Source: Streptomyces albus subsp. albus (lineage in GTDB: Bacteria; Actinomycetota; Actinomycetes; Streptomycetales; Streptomycetaceae). From it: DNA of 64,000 bases. Shown here in pieces: positions 44,682-53,986 of the stretch. The notes under the pieces were generated by a model. The model was not told where the DNA came from, made no database searches, and saw only the letters and a program-made list of their open reading frames with translations. The DNA is taken from contig NZ_JODR01000004.1 of NCBI RefSeq assembly GCF_000725885.1, positions 186,001-250,000 on the forward strand, given 5' to 3'. The translations under genes and the position numbers were made by a program. The number at the start of each line of letters is the position of its first letter. Position 1 is the first letter of the stretch.

Positions 44682-45941
44682 TCACGTCGCCTGAAGGTTG
44701 CCGATGTCGGCGGCCAGCTCGGACACCCGGCGATCGTGACCGTATGCCCCGAGACCGTCCCGCAGCGTCCGGAGTCTACGGGCGACGTAGCCCGAGCCCG
44801 ACTGCCGTGCGAGCCGGAGCGCCTCGCGGCCGTGGATCACCACTTGCTCCGCGTCGTGCCGTTCGGCACCGATCAGCGCGAGGTCGACCAGGACGGAGCC
44901 CCGGCGACGGTAGGAAGATCCTTCGGCCAGAGCCGTGGAACCGAGCGCGCTTCTCAGCACCTCCTCCGCGAGATCGAACCGTCCGAGCTGGACGAAGCGT
45001 GCTCCCCGTTCCTCGGCGAGGCGGGAGCCGTCGAAGCGGAGCCACCCGCCGTTGTGGACAGGCCCGGACAGATCGGCGACCTTCTCGGCTTCATCAAGGG
45101 CGCGTCGGCACGCGTCGAGATCGCCCAAACTCGCGTGGGCCTCGGCCTGGACGGAGGCGACCCAGTAGCGGGTGGAGAGGCCGGGATCGCCGCGCGAGGC
45201 GATGGTGCGGGCGACGTCCAGGGTCTCGGCGGCTTCCGCGAAGTGCTGCTCGGACATGTCCACGTACGCGTGCCGTACGAGCGCGCAGGCCCACAGGTCG
45301 AAGGCGTCCGCGCTGTCGCTGGCGGACGCGGCCACGGTGTAGGCCGCGGCGGCGTCCGTGTACCGGTTGCTGTCGAAGGCCAGCTCGCCGGAGAGCTGGA
45401 AGAGGTCTCCGGCTGCTTCACACATCTCACCGGCGTGCCGGCCGGCCGAGCGGGACTTCAGGGCGTCGGCGAGCGCGTCGAGCTGGCCTTGGACCACTTC
45501 ATGGACGGAACGCTTGGAGCGGGCCAGTTGGTAGACCTGCCAAAGGTGTGCGTTCATACGCCGGTAGTCGTCGGCCGAACCACGCTCGACTGCTTCCGCG
45601 AGGTCGTCGGCCGCCTCGGTTCCCAGCGCGGTCAGGGCTCCGGACACCGTGAGCAGGCGCAGGAACTTGCGTCGGATCATGTCGTCGGATTCACCTGAAC
45701 CGTGAACGGGACGGGACGGGGGCTTCGTCGGCTGTGCGTCGTGCGCCGGCCGTCGGGCCAGCATCGTGCCGAGTTCGGTGATGTCCAAGCGCAGGAGTTC
45801 GGCCATCTTCGGCCGGTGAACACATTCGGGCGTTGTCTCACCGCGTTCCCAACGGCTGACCGTTGTGCGGTCGACACCGAGCGCATGGGCGAATTTCTCC
45901 TGACTGTAGCCCATGGCCTTTCGCCGTTCGGACAACCGCAT
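44682..45941 (-). CDS. XRE family regulator with TPR-like C-terminal domain
   Basis: A 419-residue regulator. The helix-turn-helix is residues 10-55 (MGYSQEKFAHALGVDRTTVSRWERG). The rest, about 100-410, is alanine-rich helical repeat sequence of TPR type, as in Streptomyces regulators that sense a small protein or peptide partner. GGAGAG stands ahead of the ATG. It is co-transcribed with the small Trp-rich protein and divergent, across 207 bases, from the ATPase-CYTH-radical SAM genes, which it may control. Confidence 0.88.
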   Translation of the reverse strand: MRLSERRKAMGYSQEKFAHALGVDRTTVSRWERGETTPECVHRPKMAELLRLDITELGTMLARRPAHDAQPTKPPSRPVHGSGESDDMIRRKFLRLLTVSGALTALGTEAADDLAEAVERGSADDYRRMNAHLWQVYQLARSKRSVHEVVQGQLDALADALKSRSAGRHAGEMCEAAGDLFQLSGELAFDSNRYTDAAAAYTVAASASDSADAFDLWACALVRHAYVDMSEQHFAEAAETLDVARTIASRGDPGLSTRYWVASVQAEAHASLGDLDACRRALDEAEKVADLSGPVHNGGWLRFDGSRLAEERGARFVQLGRFDLAEEVLRSALGSTALAEGSSYRRRGSVLVDLALIGAERHDAEQVVIHGREALRLARQSGSGYVARRLRTLRDGLGAYGHDRRVSELAADIGNLQAT

Positions 45942-46148
45942 GGCGCTCTCCTTCCCCCGTGACCGGGGCCTTACCCGCTGTGCCGCCTCATGCGTCGAAG
46001 GTGCCTCAAGGCTGCCGCATGGATGCCGTGGTCCGCAGCGATCTGTGGCGGTTGGCTGGAGTTCTCAAGCATGACCGGCTCCTGCGACCGCCCCCGAACG
46101 CTGGGAAGAGGCCGCTCCGGCGAGCGTCTGTCCCGGAGGGAAGACCCC

Positions 46149-46580
46149 ATGACCATCACTGCCGCTGACACGATGTCGATCGGCCTGCCGGAGCACAGCC
46201 GGACGTTTCCGCGCGTTCCGGAGTCCGCCGGTCTCGCCCGAGACCTGGCCGTCACGGCTTTGCGCGCATGGCGCCTGGAACCTCTGTTGCACGACACCAC
46301 GCTGGTCGCATCCGAACTGGTCGCGAACGCTGTGCAGCATGGCTCGGGCCGCTTCCTCGTCTTCGGCGTCGAGCGGTCCTCGCGGTTCCGCGTGCGTGTC
46401 CACGTGACGGATCAGTCCCGCGTCCGGCCTGTGCTGCGGTGCCCGAACGACGAGGAGACGAGGGGCAGGGGGCTGCGCCTGGTGTCCGCCTTCGCGGTTG
46501 TCTGGGGCATCGATGTACACACGCGCGGCAAGACCGTGTGGGCGGACCTGGCCGGGACCGGAGACATGAACCGTCCCTGA
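46149..46580 (+). CDS. anti-sigma-like ATP-binding protein (HATPase_c)
   Basis: A 143-residue GHKL ATPase of the RsbW/SpoIIAB-like class that is very common in Streptomyces. The N-box ELVANAVQHGSG is at about residue 58, the G1 box is degenerate (DEETRGRGLRLV), and the C-terminal VVWGIDVHTRGKTVWADL is typical. GGAGGGAAG precedes the ATG at 46149. Such proteins phosphorylate anti-anti-sigma factors or bind sigma factors directly; no partner is adjacent. It heads the rightward group with the CYTH and radical SAM genes. Confidence 0.85.
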   Translation: MTITAADTMSIGLPEHSRTFPRVPESAGLARDLAVTALRAWRLEPLLHDTTLVASELVANAVQHGSGRFLVFGVERSSRFRVRVHVTDQSRVRPVLRCPNDEETRGRGLRLVSAFAVVWGIDVHTRGKTVWADLAGTGDMNRP

Positions 46581-46666
46581 GAAAACCCCTTTGAGCGAAT
46601 GGCTGCTCAGTCCCGCACACCTGCGAGGCTTCCCATTCGCGCCCGTCAGAAAGGAAGTCAGCACCT

Positions 46667-47200
46667 ATGCACGTCGTCGAATACGAGGCCAAGGTCCTGG
46701 GGATCGACCCGGAGGCGATGGCCGAACGCATCACGTCCACGGGCGGCGTCTTCCTCGGCGAGCGGCTGATGCGCCGCTACGTCTACGACCCGGTCCCTCC
46801 GAGGAAAGGCCGCTGGGTCAGGCTGCGGGACTCGGGCGGTGCGGTGACGCTGTGCGTCAAGACGATCAGCTCGGACGCGATCGACGGCACCCAGGAGACC
46901 GAGACGACCGTCGGCTCCTTCGAGGACACCCATGCCCTCCTCGGCCTCATGGGACTCACACACCGCTCCTACCAGGAGAACCGCCGAAGCTCCTGGTCCC
47001 TGGACGGCGTACGCCTGGAGATCGACACCTGGCCGCGCATCCCTCCCTATCTGGAGATCGAGGGCGACGACGAGGCACAGGTCCGGCACACCGCCGAACG
47101 TCTCGGCATCCCCGAGTCCGAGCTGACCAGCGAGAACACCCAGAAGATCTACGCCCGCCACGGCATCGACCTCGACACGATCGCCGAGCTGCGCTTCTGA
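46667..47200 (+). CDS. CYTH domain protein (CyaB-like)
   Basis: A 177-residue CYTH/TTM-fold protein. The signature EYEAK (Glu5, Glu7, Lys9) is present and further charged strands follow (RWVRLRDSGGAVTLCVK, ETETTVG, LEIDTWP, YLEIEGD), consistent with a triphosphate tunnel. Family members act as adenylate cyclases class IV, thiamine triphosphatases or inorganic triphosphatases; which applies here is not visible. AAGGAAG precedes the ATG. It is followed after 61 bases by the radical SAM gene, suggesting joint function. Confidence 0.88.
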   Translation: MHVVEYEAKVLGIDPEAMAERITSTGGVFLGERLMRRYVYDPVPPRKGRWVRLRDSGGAVTLCVKTISSDAIDGTQETETTVGSFEDTHALLGLMGLTHRSYQENRRSSWSLDGVRLEIDTWPRIPPYLEIEGDDEAQVRHTAERLGIPESELTSENTQKIYARHGIDLDTIAELRF

Positions 47201-47261
47201 CCAGATCCCACACCGCCGGCCGGGACCCCCTCCGTCCCGGCCGGACACGGAAGGCGGAACG

Positions 47262-48374
47262 ATGCACGACCCCCACGAGGTGCCCGTCACGGTCGTTCCC
47301 GACCGGACCCTGCGAGTAAAGATCATCGACGCGTGCGGGATGGCCTGTACCTTCTGCCACAACGAAGGCACCCCCGTCACCGCCGACAACGCGGACCGCC
47401 CATCCGATGCCTTCACCGGCACGCCCGGCCGCTCCGGCAGGGTCTCGATCTACCTGGCCACCAACAGGGCCGGCTTCCTGTCCCAGCGCATCCCCGCCGA
47501 TGCGGACTTCGCCCTCGCCCTGGCCGCTGTCCGCGGCAGCCTCCCGATCAACGAGGTCCACTTCACCGGCGGTGAACCCACCCTCCACCCCGACCTGCCC
47601 GGCCTGGTCCGAATCGCCCGCCGACTCGACCTGGCCGTCGGGCTCACCTCCAACGGCGAGAACGGGGCCTCCGTACTCCCCGCGTGTGCCGAGGCCGGGC
47701 TGGACCGCATCAACCTGTCCGTCTTCGGCACCACCCCCGAAGAACTCGCCGCCGTCCAAGCACCCCGCCTCGCCTCACCCCGCCTGGCCGCCCGCAAGCT
47801 CGACGCCCTCGCACGCACCATCGAGACCGCCTGCCGGCACGGAGTGAAGGTATCGGCCAACATCGTCGTCCCCGACCACGGACACGTCGAGCGGGTGCTG
47901 CGAATCGTCGAGGAGTACGGCCACGACGTCGTCGTCCGGATACTGGTGAACCTGGAGGACGACGGCGCCTCCCTCGCAGCCATGCACGAGGTCCTCGCCC
48001 GCCTGGGTGCCGTACCCGAGCTGCGCATCATCACTGCCGGAGCCTCCGACCAGCGCACCCGCTACCGCCTCCCGGACGGACGCACCCTCTACGCCAAGAG
48101 CATCCGGCCCGTCCGCCTCCCCCACACCTGCACCGGCTGCCGCTTCAACAACGACCGCGACTGCCAGGAGGGCTACTACGGAGTGCGCATGTACCGCGCC
48201 AAGGACGGCCCCTTCATGATCGGCGTCTGCATCCAGCGCATGGATCTGTGCCTGCCCCTGGGCGAGTTCGTCATGAGCCAGCGCTGCAACGAAGTCCGGA
48301 ACTTCCGCGACGACGAAGCCGCACGCCTCACCGCCCTCCACCGTGCCCCCGGCCGGGAGCCGGGGCGGAGGTGA
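47262..48374 (+). CDS. radical SAM enzyme, MoaA-like, with C-terminal cysteine cluster
   Basis: A 370-residue radical SAM protein. The iron-sulfur motif CGMACTFC gives Cys25, Cys29 and Cys32 (CxxxCxxC). The SAM-binding HFTGGEPTLHP is near residue 105, followed by LTSNGENG. The C-terminus has additional cysteines, CTGCRFNNDRDC (from about residue 290) then GVCIQRMDLC, likely ligands of an auxiliary cluster. MoaA, SPASM and related enzymes show such an arrangement, but the context with CYTH and an ATPase is not a known pathway. The substrate is unknown. It ends 32 bases from the convergent poxB. Confidence 0.88.
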   Translation: MHDPHEVPVTVVPDRTLRVKIIDACGMACTFCHNEGTPVTADNADRPSDAFTGTPGRSGRVSIYLATNRAGFLSQRIPADADFALALAAVRGSLPINEVHFTGGEPTLHPDLPGLVRIARRLDLAVGLTSNGENGASVLPACAEAGLDRINLSVFGTTPEELAAVQAPRLASPRLAARKLDALARTIETACRHGVKVSANIVVPDHGHVERVLRIVEEYGHDVVVRILVNLEDDGASLAAMHEVLARLGAVPELRIITAGASDQRTRYRLPDGRTLYAKSIRPVRLPHTCTGCRFNNDRDCQEGYYGVRMYRAKDGPFMIGVCIQRMDLCLPLGEFVMSQRCNEVRNFRDDEAARLTALHRAPGREPGRR

Positions 48375-48406
48375 GCGGTGGCGGACGCTGCTGCGGCGGG
48401 TGTTGC

Positions 48407-50149
48407 CTACGGCCGGGGGATGTTGCGGAGGTTGGAGCGGGCCATCTGGACCATGCGGCCGACGCCGCCGTCCAGGACCGTCTTGCCCGCCGAGAGGGCG
48501 AAGCCGCTCACCTGCTCGCGGGTGATCTTCGGGGGGAGGGAGAGGGCGTGCGGGTCGGTCACCACGTCGATCAGTGCGGGTCCCTTGTGCTTGAGCACGT
48601 CCCGCAGGGCGCCCCGCAGGTGCTTGGGCTTCTCGACGCGGACGGCGTGGGCGCCGGCCGCCTCGGCGAGGGCCGCGAAGTCGGGGTTGCGGTTGTGCGT
48701 GCCGTGCGCCGGCATGCCGTCCACCATCATCTCCAGTTCGACCATGCCGAGCGAGGAGTTGTTGAACAGGACGACCTTCACCGGCAGGTCGTACTGGACG
48801 AGGGTGAGGAAGTCGCCCATCAGCATGGCGAAGCCGCCGTCGCCGGACAGGGAGACGACCTGCCGGCTCCGGTCGAGGAACTGGGCGCCGATGGCCTGCG
48901 GCAGCGCGTTGGCCATCGAGCCGTGGCTGAACGAGCCGATCACCCGGCGGCGCCCGTTGGGGGTCAGATAGCGGGCCGCCCACACGTTGCACATGCCCGT
49001 GTCCACGGTGAAGACCGCGTCGTCGGCGGCCTCCTCGTCCAGGATCGAGGCCACGTACTCGGGGTGGATGGGCACGTGCTTGTCGACCTTGCGGGTGTAG
49101 GCGCTGACCACGCCCTCCAGCGCGTCGGCGTGCTTCTTGAGCATCCGGTCGAGGAAGCGGCGGCTGGTCTTGGCCCGCACCCTGGGCGTCAGGCAGCGCA
49201 GCGTCTCGCGTACGTCGCCCCACACGGCCAGGTCGAGCTGGGTGCGGCGGCCCAGGTGTTCGGGGCGCACGTCCACCTGGACGATCTTGCAGTTCTTGGG
49301 CAGGAACGCGTTGTAGGGGAAGTCGGTGCCCAGCAGGATCAGCAGGTCGCACTCGTGGGTGGCCTCGTAGGCGGCGCCGTAGCCGAGCAGTCCGCTCATG
49401 CCCACGTCGTAGGGGTTGTCGTACTGGATCCACTCCTTGCCGCGCAGCGCGTGCCCGACCGGTGACTTGATCCGCTCGGCGAACTCCATGACCTCCGCGT
49501 GGGCGCCGGCCGTGCCCGCTCCGCAGAAGAGGGTGATCTTCTCGGCGTCGTCGATCATGCGCACCAGTGCGTCGATCTCCGCGTCACCCGGACGGACCGT
49601 GGGCCGTGAGGTGACCAGTGCGTGCTCGACCGGGGTCTCGGGTGCGGGCTCCGACGCCAGATCGCCCGGGAGGGCGACGACGCTGACGCCCTGCTGGCCG
49701 ACGGCGTGCTGGATGGCCGTCTGGAGCACCCGGGGCATCTGCTGCTCGCTGGAGATCAGCTCGCTGTAGTGGCTGCACTCCACGAACAGCCGCTCGGGGT
49801 GGGTCTCCTGGAAGAAGCTGGTGCCGATCTCGCTGCTGGGGATGTGCGAGGCCAGCGCGAGCACGGGCGCCATCGAGCGGTGTGCGTCGAAGAGCCCGTT
49901 GATCAGGTGCAGGTTGCCCGGCCCGCAGGAGCCGGCGCACGCGGCGAGCTTCCCGGTGAGCTGTGCCTCGGCTCCGGCGGCGAAGGCCGCCGCCTCCTCG
50001 TGGCGGACCTGGATCCAGTCGATGCCCTCGGTGCGCCGTACGGCGTCCACGATCGGGTTGAGGCTGTCCCCCACCACTCCGTACAGGCGCTCGACACCCG
50101 AACGCACCAGGGTGTCGACGAACTGCTCGGCCACCGTCTGCTTCGCCAT
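48407..50149 (-). CDS. poxB: thiamine diphosphate-dependent pyruvate dehydrogenase/oxidase
   Basis: A 580-residue TPP enzyme of the PoxB type, which decarboxylates pyruvate to acetate with FAD and a quinone acceptor. The N-terminal PYR domain has RHEEAAAFAAGAEAQLTG (catalytic Glu). The central domain follows, and the C-terminal PP domain has GDGGFAMLMGDF with NNSSLG, the Mg-TPP motif. Acetolactate synthase is the main alternative, but the PoxB-like SFFQETHPERLF and the absence of a small subunit favour the oxidase. It is transcribed towards the radical SAM gene. Confidence 0.9.
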   Translation of the reverse strand: MAKQTVAEQFVDTLVRSGVERLYGVVGDSLNPIVDAVRRTEGIDWIQVRHEEAAAFAAGAEAQLTGKLAACAGSCGPGNLHLINGLFDAHRSMAPVLALASHIPSSEIGTSFFQETHPERLFVECSHYSELISSEQQMPRVLQTAIQHAVGQQGVSVVALPGDLASEPAPETPVEHALVTSRPTVRPGDAEIDALVRMIDDAEKITLFCGAGTAGAHAEVMEFAERIKSPVGHALRGKEWIQYDNPYDVGMSGLLGYGAAYEATHECDLLILLGTDFPYNAFLPKNCKIVQVDVRPEHLGRRTQLDLAVWGDVRETLRCLTPRVRAKTSRRFLDRMLKKHADALEGVVSAYTRKVDKHVPIHPEYVASILDEEAADDAVFTVDTGMCNVWAARYLTPNGRRRVIGSFSHGSMANALPQAIGAQFLDRSRQVVSLSGDGGFAMLMGDFLTLVQYDLPVKVVLFNNSSLGMVELEMMVDGMPAHGTHNRNPDFAALAEAAGAHAVRVEKPKHLRGALRDVLKHKGPALIDVVTDPHALSLPPKITREQVSGFALSAGKTVLDGGVGRMVQMARSNLRNIPRP

Positions 50150-50235
50150 CGCTCACTCGTCCTTCGCTCGCCGCGCGCGGGCGGCGTCGGGGGCAGGGCT
50201 ACTCGCCCACATATGCCCCGAACGCCGCCGTAACA

Positions 50236-51555
50236 TCACACGGGACCGGCCGCCCCCGGGGTCGCACCCGTCGCGCCGGCCGCTCCCGCCCCGCTGCGGG
50301 TGCCCAGGGACTCCAGCGGCACACCCGGATCGGCCAGCGCCTGCGGATCCACCGGCTCACCGGAGCGGATCAGGTCCTGCACCGGCCCGGTGACGTCCCA
50401 CACGTTGACGTTCATCCCCGCCAGCACCCGGCCCCCGCGCAGCCAGAACGCGATGAACTCGCGCTTGCCCACATCACCCCTGCACACCACCTGGTCGTAC
50501 GAACCGGGCGGGGCGTAACCCGAGTACTCCATGCCCAGGTCGTACTGGTCGGAGAAGAAGTACGGCACCCGGTCGAAGGAGACGTCCTGGCCCAGCATGG
50601 CGCGGGCGGCGGCCGGGCCGCCGTTGAGGGCGTTGGCCCAGTGCTCGACCCGCAGCCGGGTGCCCAGCAGGGGGTGGTCCACGGCGGCGGCGTCCCCGGC
50701 CACGAAGATGTCCGGGTCGCTGGTGCGCAGCGAGGCGTCCACCGCGATGCCGCCGACGGGTCCCTGGGCCAGCTCCAGGCCGGCCGCCTCGGCCAGCGCG
50801 GTCCGCGGCGCGGCGCCGATGGCGGCGACCACGTCGTGCGCCGGATGCTCGTCGCCGTCGTCGGTGCGCACGCTCTGCACCATGCCGTCGGTGCCGGTGA
50901 TCTCCGTCAGCCGGGCGCCGAAGTGGAAGCGGACGCCCTTCTCGCGGTGCAGGTCGGCGAAGAGCTCGCCCAGTTCGGGGCCCAGCACGGTGTGCAGCGG
51001 CGTCGGCTCCGGCTCGATCACGGTGACCTCCGCGCCGTAGGTGCGCGCGGCGGCGGCCACCTCCAGCCCGATCCAGCCCGCGCCGGCGATCACCAGGTGC
51101 CCGTTCTCCTGGCCGAGCGCCGTGAGCACCCCGCGCAGCCGCTCGGCGTGCGCCAGCCGGCGCAGGTGATGGACGCCCGCCAGGTCGGTGCCGGGGATCT
51201 CCAGCCGGCGCGGTTCGGCGCCGGTGGCCAGCAGCAGCTTGTCGTAGTGCACCCGGGTGCCGTCCCCCAGCCGCACCGACCGGTCCGCGCGGTCGAGGTG
51301 GACGGCGGGCTGCCCCAGGTGCAGTTCGATGTCGGCTCCCGCGTACCAGGCCGGCTCGTGCACGAAGACGCTGCCGCGGTCGTCCTTGCCGGCGAGGTAG
51401 CCCTTGGAGAGCGGAGGACGCTCGTAGGGATGGTCGCGCTCGTCGCCGATCAGGATGACGCGGCCGGTGAACCCTTCCGCGCGCAGGGTCTCGGCGGCTT
51501 TCGCCCCCGCCAGTCCCCCGCCGACGATGACGAACGTACGGTGTGCGTCGACCAC
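50236..51555 (-). CDS. FAD-dependent ferredoxin reductase-like oxidoreductase
   Basis: A 439-residue flavoprotein of the oxygenase-coupled NAD(H)-ferredoxin reductase family. FAD is bound by FVIVGGGLAGAKAAETLR at the N-terminus and DIFVAGDAAAVDHP near residue 300. NAD is bound by VIAGAGWIGLEVAAAARTYG near residue 155. AGGAGG precedes the GTG at 51555. A Gly/Ala-rich tail ends the protein. It lies upstream of poxB on the same strand, 86 bases apart, so the two may share a transcript, though no ferredoxin gene is near. Confidence 0.92.
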   Translation of the reverse strand: MVDAHRTFVIVGGGLAGAKAAETLRAEGFTGRVILIGDERDHPYERPPLSKGYLAGKDDRGSVFVHEPAWYAGADIELHLGQPAVHLDRADRSVRLGDGTRVHYDKLLLATGAEPRRLEIPGTDLAGVHHLRRLAHAERLRGVLTALGQENGHLVIAGAGWIGLEVAAAARTYGAEVTVIEPEPTPLHTVLGPELGELFADLHREKGVRFHFGARLTEITGTDGMVQSVRTDDGDEHPAHDVVAAIGAAPRTALAEAAGLELAQGPVGGIAVDASLRTSDPDIFVAGDAAAVDHPLLGTRLRVEHWANALNGGPAAARAMLGQDVSFDRVPYFFSDQYDLGMEYSGYAPPGSYDQVVCRGDVGKREFIAFWLRGGRVLAGMNVNVWDVTGPVQDLIRSGEPVDPQALADPGVPLESLGTRSGAGAAGATGATPGAAGPV

Positions 51556-51763
51556 TTGATGCCTCCTCCTAGAAGACGCTGCCCCCTGCGGGCCCAGCTC
51601 TCGTCCCCCGTCGTGCACCCGTGAGCGTCCCGCATCCCACCATGCGCCGGAAGAGGCACAGGGCCGCGGGGGACGCCCGGGTGACGTGTGTGCGCCACGA
51701 CGGGTTCCGTCGCGCGGTGCCGCGCCGCGGGGCCCGCCGCCCCCGCCGCCGGCCGCACCCGGG

Positions 51764-53182
51764 TCATTGCGGATGCTCCTCCGGCCGGCCGGTGCGAGTC
51801 AGCCGGCGGTGGAGGGAGCGGGCCGCGGCGTCGGTGAGGGTGGAGATCCGGTCCACCACCACCCGCAGCCGTGCCGCGTCCCCCGACGCCTGCGCGTACA
51901 GGTCGGCGTACTGCGGATCCAGCCCCTCGGGGGCGCGCCGCAGCAGTGCCTCGGCCAGCTCCCGTACGACCACCCGCTGCTCGCCGCGGAGCCGCTCCAG
52001 GTCGGGGCGCTGCATCACGTAGCGGTCCACGACGGCCTTGAGGACGGCGCACTCCAGCCGGGCGGGGCGGGGCACGATGAGTTCGGCGGCGTAGCGGGTC
52101 AGCGGGCCCGCACCGTAGGCGGCCCGGGTCGCCGCCTCGGCGGTCAGGCAGAAGCGCCCGATGAGCTGGCTGGTGGCGTCCTTGAGCCGGGCCTGGGCCA
52201 GCGCGCTGCCGTCGTGGCCGTGCGGCCACCACTCCTGCGCCAGCAGCCGGTCCAGCGCGGCGGCCAGCTCGCCCTCGTCGGCGCCCGGCGCGTAACGGGC
52301 GGCGGCACACGCGAAGACCTCCCGGCGCTCCGGTTCGGACAGCAGCAGCCGGGGGTCCAGGTGGCCTGCCCTGATGCCGTCCTCCAGGTCGTGCACCGAG
52401 TAGGCCACGTCGTCCGACCAGTCCATGACCTGCGCCTCGAAGCAGGCGCGGCCCTCGGGTGCGCCCCGGCGCAGCCAGTGGAAGACCGGCAGGTCGTCCT
52501 CGTAGACGCCGAACTTCCGCGAGGCGGGGCCGTCCGGGTGCGCGCCGCGCCGCCACGGGTACTTGGTGGCCGCGTCCAGCGCGGCCCGGGTGAGGTTGAG
52601 GCCGACGTGGGCCTGGCCGCCGGGCTCGTCGGAGAACCGTTTGGGCTCCAGCCGGGTCAGCAGCCGCAGCGACTGCGCGTTGCCCTCGAAACCGCCCGCC
52701 GGTGCGGCGATCTCGTCCAGGACGGCCTCACCGTTGTGCCCGAACGGCGGATGCCCCAGGTCGTGCGCGAGACACGCGGTCTCGACCAGATCCGGGTCGC
52801 AGCCCAGCGCGGCCCCCAGCTCCCGGCCGACCTGTGCGCACTCCAGGGAGTGCGTCAGCCGGGTGCGCGGCGTCGCGTCCCACCCCGGGGCCTCGGTGTC
52901 CGGGGCGACGAGCTGGGTCTTGCCCGCGAGCCTGCGCAGCGCCGCCGAGTGCAGGACGCGGGCCCGGTCCCGCTGGAAGGCGGTACGGCCCGGCCGCTTG
53001 TCCGGCTCCGGCACCCAGCGCTCGATGTCGGACGGCGCGTAGGGCGGTCCCTGCGGGCCGTCCGAGCCGTCCGGGCAGCCCGGCCCGTGCGGGTCTCCGC
53101 CGTGCGGGGCTCCGCCCTGTGGGATGTCGGTGCCGTTGGTGGCGTGCATACGCCCGACGGTAACCAACCGCCCTGTGGTCAC
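51764..53182 (-). CDS. dgt: deoxyguanosinetriphosphate triphosphohydrolase
   Basis: A 472-residue HD-domain dNTP triphosphohydrolase, which hydrolyses dNTP to nucleoside and triphosphate. Metal ligands lie in [17 protein letters not shown] and [16 protein letters not shown] (the HD motif), with a further Asp in [14 protein letters not shown]. The GTG at 53182 overlaps the cutA stop as GTGA; an ATG 11 codons later is an alternative. Residues 12-45 are Gly/Pro-rich and likely disordered. Second gene of the cutA-dgt pair. Confidence 0.93.
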   Translation of the reverse strand: MTTGRLVTVGRMHATNGTDIPQGGAPHGGDPHGPGCPDGSDGPQGPPYAPSDIERWVPEPDKRPGRTAFQRDRARVLHSAALRRLAGKTQLVAPDTEAPGWDATPRTRLTHSLECAQVGRELGAALGCDPDLVETACLAHDLGHPPFGHNGEAVLDEIAAPAGGFEGNAQSLRLLTRLEPKRFSDEPGGQAHVGLNLTRAALDAATKYPWRRGAHPDGPASRKFGVYEDDLPVFHWLRRGAPEGRACFEAQVMDWSDDVAYSVHDLEDGIRAGHLDPRLLLSEPERREVFACAAARYAPGADEGELAAALDRLLAQEWWPHGHDGSALAQARLKDATSQLIGRFCLTAEAATRAAYGAGPLTRYAAELIVPRPARLECAVLKAVVDRYVMQRPDLERLRGEQRVVVRELAEALLRRAPEGLDPQYADLYAQASGDAARLRVVVDRISTLTDAAARSLHRRLTRTGRPEEHPQ

Positions 53183-53511
53183 GACGGCTGGGCGGGCCGC
53201 GTCTCCTCGGCCACCCAGCGCAGATAGTCGGCGCTGCCGCGCACCACCTCGGTCGCGACGATCTCCGGCACGTCATAGGAGTGGGCCTCGCGCAGGTAGG
53301 TCTCCAGCGCCTCGTAGCGCTGCCCGCTCGTCTTGAACAGCACCTGCCACTCGGCGTCCGTCTGCACGGTGCCCTCCCAGCGGTACACGGAGGTGACGGG
53401 CCCGCTGATCTGCGCACACGCCGCGACGCGCCGCTCGATCGCCCCGGCGGCGAGCGTCTGGGCTTCTTCCTGGGAACCGGTGGTCGTCAACACGGTGAGG
53501 ATCTCGGCCAT
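53179..53511 (-). CDS. cutA: divalent cation tolerance protein CutA
   Basis: A 110-residue CutA1, a very stable trimeric ferredoxin-like protein linked to copper and divalent-metal tolerance, with an uncertain exact role. [36 protein letters not shown] and [25 protein letters not shown] are the family blocks. Starts with ATG at 53511. It overlaps dgt by four bases. The DNA immediately upstream is the long irregular repeat at 53581-53930. Confidence 0.95.
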   Translation of the reverse strand: MAEILTVLTTTGSQEEAQTLAAGAIERRVAACAQISGPVTSVYRWEGTVQTDAEWQVLFKTSGQRYEALETYLREAHSYDVPEIVATEVVRGSADYLRWVAEETRPAQPS

Positions 53512-53580
53512 CCGCCCACCGTAGCGGCGGCCGGGCGGGCACGGGAGGCGCGGGCCGCCCGCCGCGCGCGGTCCGCGGCG

Positions 53581-53930
53581 GTGCAGTTCGTGATCGCGGC
53601 CAACGCGGTACGCGAGAGCCGAGCGGTGCGGTACGCGGGTCCCGGGCGTCCGCTGAGCGGGCACATCCCGCCCGGTGGGGTACGTGATCGCACCCGGCAC
53701 CGCGCACGGGACCGGGCGATGCGGCGCGCGGCCGACGCGGTACGCGGGCCGGGCGGTGCAGGGCGTGATCGCGGCCGACGCGGTATGCGAGAGCCGGGCG
53801 ATGCGGTACGCGGGGCCGGGCAGTGCGCTGAGCGGTGGCGCCCGACGCTGTGCGTGATCGCACCTCCACAGTGCGCGGGCCCGCCGGGCGGTAAGCGATC
53901 GCCGCCGACGCGGCGAAGGCCGGCGGTGCG
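53581..53930. repeat. two tandem copies of a ~175-base non-coding repeat
   Basis: The block from GTGCAGTTCGTGATCGCGGC (53581) recurs at 53756. The first ~80 bases of each copy agree closely, including GATCGCGGCC, GACGCGGTA, GCGAGAGCC and GCTGAGCGG, and the second halves match more loosely around CGTGATCGCAC. GTGATCGC recurs about every 90 bases. No gene is supported here; the 463 bases between cutA and the VOC gene consist mostly of this array. Confidence 0.8.
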
Positions 53931-53986
53931 CCGCGTGGCCGAAACGTTCAAGACCGGGCCGGGCCGCGACTTCTAGCGTGCTCGGC

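Noticed and set aside
53524..53986. Coding sequence on the minus strand extending cutA upstream through the repeat array
   Set aside because: The extended translation is repetitive Arg/Pro/His/Ala and CutA proteins start at the ATG at 53511; the repeats are better explained as non-coding.
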